NCBI GenBank assembly: GCA_034401795.1
Contig: CM067359.1
Coordinates: forward strand, 142,167,136-142,231,135
Direction: 5' to 3'
DNA from: Chaetoderma sp. LZ-2023a
Taxonomy: Eukaryota; Mollusca; Caudofoveata; Chaetodermatida; Chaetodermatidae
Length of the DNA stretch: 64,000 nt
Positions 57,285-64,000 of the stretch are shown here, piece after piece; the stretch's first letter is position 1; the number at the start of each line of letters is the position of its first letter. A program made the position numbers and the translations under genes. The notes below the pieces were generated by a model. That model ran no database searches. It saw only the letters and a list, made by a program, of their open reading frames with translations, and had not been told where the DNA came from.

Positions 57285-57514
57285 ATACTTTTGATATTGC
57301 TAAATATCGGCTTTCACTCAATAAACACTCAGATTAAAACAGTTAGGTGCCCCTACTGGGCAGGGAGTCAGAGCGTAGTCTGGCGGATGCCAGCCCCACC
57401 ACCGCGCATGCGCAGACTAGCACTTCCTCTGACTAATTTATTGGCTGATACACATGCAACTATTAAGAGCCTGAAGACCGAGCCTCTGTAGGGTGGAGAG
57501 GCCGGGTCCGTATC

Positions 57515-57571
57515 TAGGGAGGTAAGTATCAACTCTCTCGTGAAAAAAGAAATCCTTGATTTCGTTTATTT
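57515..57571. repeat. DIRS B inverted repeat, inner arm
   Basis: The arm runs 'tagggaggtaagtatcaact' to 'gaaatccttgatttcgttta', complementary to the outer arm. A 31-base direct copy of the outer arm's inner border follows at 57586-57616. The inverted-plus-direct layout fits the terminal/internal complementary structure of DIRS elements. Confidence 0.85.
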
Positions 57572-58143
57572 CACATCAAGAGTATACTTACCTCCCTAAT
57601 ACTTTTGATATTGCCAGAATTCGACAGTGAATTCGGCGGGAGGGAGGCGAGGTCAAAAGACCAGCTCATCCCTATACGCTTTTCTGCGTTTAAGGCACTT
57701 AAACTTCTGAAACTGTATGAAAAAACAGTCAGGATTTGACTAACCATCGGATAACACCACCGATGTATGAGAGATGACCGAATGTCATATGCGCTCCCCC
57801 CCCTCCTTCCTGGGAGGAAGAGTCGAATGACCTCAATGTCCAATACGCTCTCTACGTACAAGTGCCATGTACTACAGGACAGAGACGAAAAAGCTCCATT
57901 TTCGTATACTCTCAACAATGAACCACATAAATACACAAAACCATCATCATATTAATAATGGGTAACGTGACAAGACAATCAACAATGGACAACCCATGCA
58001 CAAGACTGACCTTGTTGAAATGGCTGCTGACATCCTCTTCCCATTGGTGAAGAATGATGCAGTCCCAAAAAAGTGGTTGTTTCCATAAATTAATTGTGAA
58101 ATATATAAGCAATGAGGAAACCTCATCAAAAATATAAGCCTAG

Positions 58144-59388
58144 TTATTTTTTCAAAATCGACAAGGCGAGAGGATTAGAGGTGTCACGGAGATAATGGTC
58201 TGTAAAACTTGACTCACAGTGCCACTGAGCCACCGACATAATATCATCCACAGGGACCCCATTAAATAGGGCGGTGGATGTCACTACGCCGCGGCCACTG
58301 TGAGCCTTGGCCACGTCAACCTGCTTCCCGGTGGCGGATTTATGACAAAACTGAATGCATTCTACAATCCACCTGGAAATGGTGTCCTTAGAAGCCCTGC
58401 CATGGGGTTCAATATATGACAACCATAACGCCGACTGGTCGGTGTGCCACTCCGATGTACATTGTTTGTACCGGAGAAGCGCTCGGACGGGACACCATGC
58501 TTTAGAATTAGGATCATATCTAGTTAAAGCAGGCAAAACAATAGGTTGACCTGGATATTTCAACGACTGATTCTTAGCCAAGAAATTAATCCTAGGTAGC
58601 AGCTTAAGGCCTTCCCCTGAAACCACAAAACGGTCATCCTCGGCTGATAAGGCATGAATTTCACTTCTACGCCTAGCCGAGGCCGCAGCAATTAAAAACA
58701 CAGTCTTCAGTGTTAATAGTTTCATAGAAATGGAACTAAGTGGTTCAAAAGGCTTATCACCTAGTACTTGAAGCACTAGCGATAAACTCCAAGACGGAAT
58801 CACAGGGGGATTCCTTGGTCTTAGATTGCCCATGCCTTTAATTAATACATTTAATGTATTTACTTCATCACTTCCCCTCTTAGCCAAGCAAGGAATAACA
58901 GACATTAAAGCTGACTTATAACCAGCAATAGAGTTAGGCTTGAGGCTATAGGCATCATACAGGTGACAGAGGAAATCAGCTACTACCTGAATAGATGAAT
59001 CCATTGGATCAATACATCTTTTTGAGCACCATTCTGCAAATCTGTTGATTTTATAATTATATGCTCTGGAGGTTGACCCCCCTCCTGGCTTTGGCCATAA
59101 ACATGGCTGCTTGCTCAGAAAAGCCCTCCTTAATTCTAGATTCCTTGACAACATCCACGCAGTCAATCTGAACATTGACGGATTGTTGTGAAGGGCCTTG
59201 CCCTGGAAGATAATGTCGTCCATCAGAGGCAGAGGAACCGGATTGCAGACCAGAAGGTCCAGCAGATCCGTATACCATGATCGGCTTGGCCAATCCGGGG
59301 CGATCAGAAGCACTTGGCATTCCTCCTGTCTGATTTTCTGAAGAATTTTTGGAATCAGGATTGCTGGAGGGAATGCGTATGCATACAT
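58144..59388 (-). CDS. DIRS B tyrosine recombinase (fossil)
   Basis: The frame is 414 codons. The N-terminal core-binding part has 'TSRAYNYKINRFAEWCSKRC' and 'VVADFLCHLYDAYSLKPNSI'. The catalytic part has 'FLIAAASARRRSEIHALSAE', which holds the first Arg region, and 'AHSGRGVVTSTALFNGVPVD', which corresponds to the HxxR box. 'WHCESSFTDHYLRD' holds the catalytic Tyr. DIRS elements use this enzyme to insert circular cDNA without target duplication. The frame looks whole. Confidence 0.88.
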   Translation of the reverse strand: MYAYAFPPAILIPKILQKIRQEECQVLLIAPDWPSRSWYTDLLDLLVCNPVPLPLMDDIIFQGKALHNNPSMFRLTAWMLSRNLELRRAFLSKQPCLWPKPGGGSTSRAYNYKINRFAEWCSKRCIDPMDSSIQVVADFLCHLYDAYSLKPNSIAGYKSALMSVIPCLAKRGSDEVNTLNVLIKGMGNLRPRNPPVIPSWSLSLVLQVLGDKPFEPLSSISMKLLTLKTVFLIAAASARRRSEIHALSAEDDRFVVSGEGLKLLPRINFLAKNQSLKYPGQPIVLPALTRYDPNSKAWCPVRALLRYKQCTSEWHTDQSALWLSYIEPHGRASKDTISRWIVECIQFCHKSATGKQVDVAKAHSGRGVVTSTALFNGVPVDDIMSVAQWHCESSFTDHYLRDTSNPLALSILKK

Positions 59389-59389
59389 T

Positions 59390-61366
59390 CTACCCCCAGC
59401 TGATAGCTAACGCATCTGTTGCGAAAGCGCTTGGATCCGGAATCGGAGAGACGTACGTCGTCATCTTCGCATTCTTCTTCATTGTGAACAAATCGATGTT
59501 GGGTTTCCCCCAATGGTCGAACAGACGATCCGCCACACATTGATTTAGTTGCCATTCCGTGGGTAAAACACTCATCCTTCGGCTCAATGAGTCTGCTAGC
59601 AGATTTAACCTTCCCGGAATATGAACTGCTTTCAAGGTAATCTGGTGATCCAGGCACCAACAAAGCAGTCTCCATGTCATCATACAGAGACTGGGCGACT
59701 TCGTTCCGCCCTGGCGGTTTATGTAAGTCACAACTGTTGAGTTGTATGAACGAATAAGAACAATCTTGCCCTGAACTTTCTGTAAGAAATGTTCCAGGCC
59801 CAGGACTACTGCTCTTAGCTCCAGTAGATTTATATGTTCCTTTGACTGTTCCAGATTCCAAAGCCCTGATATCGTGGATTCTTCCAGGCAAGCTCCCCAG
59901 CCCTCCATCGATGCATCTGTATACACAGTCACCTGAGGGTGAGGAGGGGTTAGCATAACCCCCACCAAGAGATTCTCTGTGTCCAACCACCATTGCAGGT
60001 GATGAATCAGAGGCGCCAACACTGACACGTTCGAGTCCAGCGAACCTGTACTCTAGGTCCATTGTGTCATGAGAAATAACTGGATCGGCCGCCTGCGTAA
60101 GGCGGCCTGAGGAATGACTGGTTCCAATGAAACCATCAACCCCAGCATTCTCAAGTAAACCCGTGCCAGGACATGACGACTGTCGCACACTGACTGAATC
60201 AATGAGATGAGTTTCTGAACTCTCTCCTGAGTAGGAAAAACATATCCTGTCTCTAGATCGAAGAACATCCCCAGGTAAACAAACTTCTGGGATGGAGTCA
60301 GCTCTGACTTTGGGAAATTGATCATCCAGCCCAAGTCTGTGAGAGTCTTCAAAACAATCTCCAGACTGGCCGATAAACTTTCCTGGGTGTGCGCTTTCAA
60401 CAGCCAGTCGTCTATGTACGTGTGGACTGCTATGCTTCTCCTGCAGAGGTATGCGGTGATCGCACGAACCACACGGGTGAAAACCCGAGGAGCCGTGGAA
60501 ATTCCGAAGGGTAACACCCTGAATTCCCACTGCCTGCCCTGGAATGCAAATCTCAGGAAGCGACGGAAATTCCTGTGTATGGGGATGTGGAAATAAGCGT
60601 CCTTCAAATCTATCGACGCTGTCCACATTCCCCTCTCTAACCCCGCCAACACCGAGCGGACAGTCTCCATCTTGAAACTGGGCGTCTCTATGAACTTGTT
60701 CAATGGCTTGAGGTTGAGAATTGGTCTCCACCCTCCGGTGTTTTTTGTTACTAAGAACAGGGTTGAATAGAAGCCCGGACACCTTTGTGCCGGCTGAATA
60801 GCTCCTTTTTGTATGAGGGAATTTATTTCCTCCTCGATACACAACCTTTGCTCTGGATCTCTCGGATTTGGAGTCCAGATCGGCACTATAGACAGTCGCG
60901 ATGGCGGGCCTGTCATCCAATCGGGATGATACCCGACTGAAAGCCATCGCAAGACTAAACGGTCCTGAGTTAACCATTCCCACTCTTGCATGTGGTCGGC
61001 TAGCCGGCCTCCCACCGGTCCACCTAGGGATAGAGGTGGACATAAGGAGTGCAAGAGCGGCACTGTCTCCTTTGCCAGAAACACCGGAGCGGTTCTCACC
61101 GCGGTAACCGTCCCATCAGGAACGATTACCACGCCCAGATCCTCGCGCGCCACGACCAGCACCGCGCGCACCTCGGTGCGCGGGCGGCTGCCTGGCTGAC
61201 TGCGCCTGAGGAGCCTACGCCCCACTCGCTGCTGGCCGAATCGCACGCGGCCGAGGCCGACGCTGCGATGATGGTTGGCCTCTGACCTGGCCAGCACCAC
61301 CTCGAGCCTGCAGGGGACGATACGCAGGGGGTGCGGCACGAACGTTAGCACGACGAAGCACCTCAA
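59390..61366 (-). CDS. DIRS B reverse transcriptase and RNase H (fossil)
   Basis: RT blocks in order: 'GFYSTLFLVTKNTGGWRPIL', 'NLKPLNKFIETPSFKMET', 'TASIDLKDAYFHIPIHRNF', 'FRVLPFGISTAPRVFTRVV', 'YIDDWLL' and 'LGWMINFPKSELTPSQKFVY'. The RNase H region has 'VTVYTDASMEGWGACLEEST', 'NLLELRAVVLGLEHFL' and 'VHIPGRLNLLADSLSR'. These are typical of the DIRS lineage. The region is spread over adjacent frames and looks nearly whole. Confidence 0.88.
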
Positions 61367-63137
61367 ACTGCTCGCGCAGCGCCCTCTGGTTATTTACCAG
61401 AGTAACCGTCTCCTGGAGGTGTCGACATCCCTCACCTCCAAAGAGAGCAGGACCTGTCATAGGCATACGCAGTAGCCTATTGTACAGGTCCTGGGACGGG
61501 CACAGATTGTCCAAGGCAAATGTGCGCCTTGCCTGGACACTCCTGGTCACCGCCCGAGTCATACAGTCCAGCGCCAGGTTGATACCATCCTGGATGGCTC
61601 GCTGGACTGTGACCGGACTTGGCTGGCGCGACGCGGATGCTGTTACTACCCCTTGTAACAGCTGGGAGACGTGGGACAGAGCGGCAATCGAAGCCCTCCC
61701 ACTCTCCTCCGCATCACGCAACGCGGTATTTGCTGAACGCAACGCGTTCGAACACAAGACTCCCGTGTCAGAACGGGAGCCTGGCCGCGCATCCTCACCC
61801 AAAGCCGCGCGGTCATCCACGCTCGGCTTAGGTACCACACCGTACCGCTGGTAATCCAGGGGCACGATGCGGCAACGCCTGGCCACCTCGCGCGGGGCCT
61901 TCGCGAGACGTCCACTCGACTTAATGGACGTCTCCGCCGCCTCGACCATGTCAACGACATGCGCTGCCAGCGGCAGAGAAGGCATAGCGTTAGCAGTAGG
62001 CTTACCAGCTAACCACGGCCTGTGGTCACGCTGGCTAGCCGACTGCTCCACGGGCAGATCTGGCCTAACACTCACCAACCACTGGCAAGCGTCAGACCAA
62101 TCCTCCTCCGTGGCTAGCTGCGAGCGCTCTACAAGACGAGGGCCTTCGTCTTCCTCCTGAGCGCAAGCAACAGAGCTTGACGGCGGATACGCTGATAGCC
62201 CTGGCAAACCAGGGAGAGCATGCGGGCCTGACAACACCGGCATGCTAATCTCACTGGCTTGACCAGGAGCAGGCGCCATGGTAGAGCGCGGGGCACATAC
62301 CGCCCCACCACGGCCCCGGCCAGCACCAGCGACACTCTCGGCAAGCCGAGGTATGCGGTAACGCTGGCCCTCAGCGCCCAGGGCCACAGTCTGAACCGTG
62401 GATTCTACCCCTGCGTGAGTAGAACCGTGGAATAAGTCGCCTGTATTCCCCGCGAGGGGTGCACAGACGTCATAATCCATGGCCACGTCCTCAGACGGCG
62501 ACCCCAACAAGTAATCCTCATCCTCCTGGCTCGACAGATTAGACTCCGGGTCAGCAAAGAGAGCTAACCCGGACTGGCCAAGGAAGGTGCCATAGGAGGT
62601 ACTGACACCCGCGGCGTGTGGATACCCCTGGACTAATAAGCAGCCCGCGGGTTCCAGCGATAACCATCCACGGCCCCTCGGCGCGGCACTAAGCCTGCTG
62701 CCAGGGTCGTGGAACGCCCCCTCTAATGGGGCCACCTCTGAATCTTCGAACAACGGAAGCGTACTAAGGAAAGGTGATTCAGAGGTGGGGATTACCTGCT
62801 CCGAAGCAGATGATGAGGACAGCAAAGGATTTGGTCCAGGGAGCATGCCACGAAGCAACTCTGGAACCAAATCCTTTATTGTCCTCCTCATCTCTCCCAA
62901 CATCTCGGTCCGGAAGGCCTCCATGTCCACCGCGGACGAGGCCTTCCTCTTACCCTTCTTACTCACACCCTCTCTTTTCTGCTTCTTCTTCTCCTCCTCC
63001 ACCACCTTGTCCTTCGCCTGCAAGCACAAGAATTCGGACATTAGCTTGCCCCCCCAGTGCTTACATATCTCGCACTTAAGCAAGGGACCACAGGGGCTAC
63101 ACTGATAACAGAGATGAGGCACAAACTTGTCCTTCAA
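61215..63137 (-). CDS. DIRS B gag-like ORF1 (fossil)
   Basis: The frame is 640 codons. The N-terminus is cysteine-rich ('LCYQCSPCGPLLKCEICKHW'), probably zinc-binding. A lysine-rich stretch ('EEEKKKQKREGVSKKGKRK') and a long Ser/Pro/Gly-rich central region follow. The C-terminal ~200 residues are Ala/Arg-rich and helical, as in DIRS gag-like proteins. The end overlaps the start of the RT frame, a usual DIRS arrangement. The base composition is much richer in GC than its surroundings. Confidence 0.75.
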   Translation of the reverse strand: MKDKFVPHLCYQCSPCGPLLKCEICKHWGGKLMSEFLCLQAKDKVVEEEKKKQKREGVSKKGKRKASSAVDMEAFRTEMLGEMRRTIKDLVPELLRGMLPGPNPLLSSSSASEQVIPTSESPFLSTLPLFEDSEVAPLEGAFHDPGSRLSAAPRGRGWLSLEPAGCLLVQGYPHAAGVSTSYGTFLGQSGLALFADPESNLSSQEDEDYLLGSPSEDVAMDYDVCAPLAGNTGDLFHGSTHAGVESTVQTVALGAEGQRYRIPRLAESVAGAGRGRGGAVCAPRSTMAPAPGQASEISMPVLSGPHALPGLPGLSAYPPSSSVACAQEEDEGPRLVERSQLATEEDWSDACQWLVSVRPDLPVEQSASQRDHRPWLAGKPTANAMPSLPLAAHVVDMVEAAETSIKSSGRLAKAPREVARRCRIVPLDYQRYGVVPKPSVDDRAALGEDARPGSRSDTGVLCSNALRSANTALRDAEESGRASIAALSHVSQLLQGVVTASASRQPSPVTVQRAIQDGINLALDCMTRAVTRSVQARRTFALDNLCPSQDLYNRLLRMPMTGPALFGGEGCRHLQETVTLVNNQRALREQFEVLRRANVRAAPPAYRPLQARGGAGQVRGQPSSQRRPRPRAIRPAASGA

Positions 63138-64000
63138 AAATCGTCCACAGGACGCACAACCAGGTCTCTGAAAAAGGGCAAAGGACGAGGAGTATGAGCA
63201 ATCTAGTTAAGCTCAGAAACTCAACCAACTCAAGAGAAGGAAAATGATCATAAAGATCAATATTCATCAGAAAACCAGCTTTGGACAAACTTTAATTGTT
63301 AATAAAGAGCAAGGCTGATTATGACGTCATTAATCCTATGACAGGAAAAAATCGATCCCCAACAAACATCCAAGTGCAAGGACGAATTGTATCTCTAACC
63401 AGAACATGTGCAGAATGGACATTTCGACTACACAACCATCAGATATATACCGATAACAATGGCAAATACTGTTAATTATCTCCCTTTCCTCTCTAAATAA
63501 TTAACATCACCTCATATCAATAATTAGATACCTGACACTTTGTATAGACAAACCATCCAACGTGATGAACTGGAGCACTCCACCAACTGAACGCCTCTTA
63601 ACTCTCTTCACCGCTAGGGGAAGGAATTGGATCAAGAGGGCAAAGTGAGAAGACCTTTATACTAGGCCTCCGACTCACTGGACATAGAATTTTTGGTTAG
63701 ATAACCTAACAGTATTAGTAGGAAATGGAACCATGGTGGAGAGAAAAAAACCCTCTGCTGATGTGATGTCCATTACATATCGTCACACAGACCTGTGGAC
63801 ATAAACACAAAGAGAGATTAGTATTATATAGCACCTAGTTGAAATAAACCAACTAAACAAGGCGCTTATCACGGTAAACGCGAGTCCCGGAAACACATTA
63901 CACCGGGTAAAAAACTCGCTAATTTTACTAGAAGTCACCTGATTTAAAGGTCCTGGGCCCTCCTGTGGCGAAGTCATCCTTTCTGCCATCTATATCAGGG
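63138..64000 (-). other. Probable 5' leader of DIRS B
   Basis: No further coding family was recognised. The Cys-rich reading continues a short way upstream of the first Met ('GCASCGRFLKDK'), up to a pyrimidine tract ending in 'cag' near 63171 on the minus strand, so a splice acceptor is possible. The far end of the element is not in the window. Confidence 0.4.

Larger units (their letters stand above)
57229..64000 (-). mobile_element. DIRS-type tyrosine-recombinase retroelement B (fossil, nearly whole)
   Basis: Minus-strand order from the right: gag-like ORF (63137-61215), RT/RNase H (61366-59390), tyrosine recombinase (59388-58144), non-coding 3' region, then terminal repeats at 57229-57616. 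The 5' end is at or beyond the window edge. The coding region looks nearly whole, with perhaps one or two breaks, and the frame changes between domains may partly be normal for the family. It differs clearly in sequence from DIRS A and looks much younger. Confidence 0.88.

Noticed and set aside
59355-61043. 562-codon minus-strand ORF rich in Ser and Gly
   Set aside because: It overlaps the DIRS B RT/RNase H in another frame and has no domain. It is a shadow of the GC-rich coding sequence.
1-64000. tRNA, rRNA or tRNA-derived SINE
   Set aside because: No cloverleaf, A/B box pair or rRNA-like sequence was found by eye. A dedicated search was not possible.

Overview
This is a gene-poor, transposon-rich stretch of an animal nuclear genome. 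I found no intact host gene, no tRNA or rRNA gene and no bacterial-type operon. The mix of families points to a marine invertebrate: Ty3/gypsy, two DIRS-type tyrosine-recombinase retroelements, an L1/Tx1-type LINE, a CR1/L2-type LINE end, a Penelope-like reverse transcriptase, a Helitron, hAT-like and pogo/Tigger DNA transposons and several short palindromic elements. Repeats that open with 'aacaagaggcccaaggg...cgctcacctgg' and close with '...gggccaggtgagctaa' are ones I associate with molluscs, so a mollusc or another lophotrochozoan is my best guess. This is an inference, not a demonstration.

Layout. 1-3.2 kb: 3' part of a Ty3/gypsy element (integrase, a small membrane-protein ORF, a probable 3' LTR). 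3.2-5.7 kb: nothing recognisable. 5.76-9.29 kb: decayed Helitron (N-terminal region, HUH Rep, start of the PIF1 helicase), cut just after the helicase Walker B motif by an hAT-like left end at 9290. 9.3-10.4 kb: hAT-like leader, a candidate zinc-finger first exon and an 84-nt hairpin. 10.45-13.33 kb and 16.37-18.29 kb: two large arrays of one 46-bp minisatellite. They flank a 3-kb segment with an hAT-like MITE and a LINE-type ORF1/SGNH gene that runs into the second array. 18.47-18.83 kb: a probable terminal exon with splice acceptor and polyA signal. 18.8-23.6 kb: almost empty, with a TA microsatellite. 23.6-29.2 kb: a pogo/Tigger transposase split by a 3.87-kb insertion that has a 5-bp target duplication and itself carries a zinc-finger remnant and a 1.87-kb mollusc-type repeat. 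30.5-30.9 kb: minus-strand end of a CR1/L2-type LINE. 30.9-41.9 kb: DIRS element A, invaded by a full-length 7.1-kb L1/Tx1 LINE bounded by an 11-bp target-site duplication. 45.5-47.6 kb: two more mollusc-type repeats. 48.3-49.2 kb: Penelope-like RT fossil. 50.2-50.8 kb: SGNH remnant. 44.9-56.3 kb: a cluster of two palindromic MITE families. 56.4-57.05 kb: tandem ~162-bp repeats. 57.2-64 kb: DIRS element B on the minus strand (gag-like ORF, RT/RNase H, tyrosine recombinase, terminal inverted repeats).

The main story is layered insertion. hAT entered the Helitron, an unknown TGG...CCA element entered pogo, and the LINE entered DIRS A. Short MITEs are sprinkled over all of it. The LINE is the youngest-looking autonomous element, with one in-frame stop in ORF2 and one frame change in ORF1. 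The most unusual structures are the paired 46-bp minisatellite arrays, the two palindromic families and the 84-nt hairpin.
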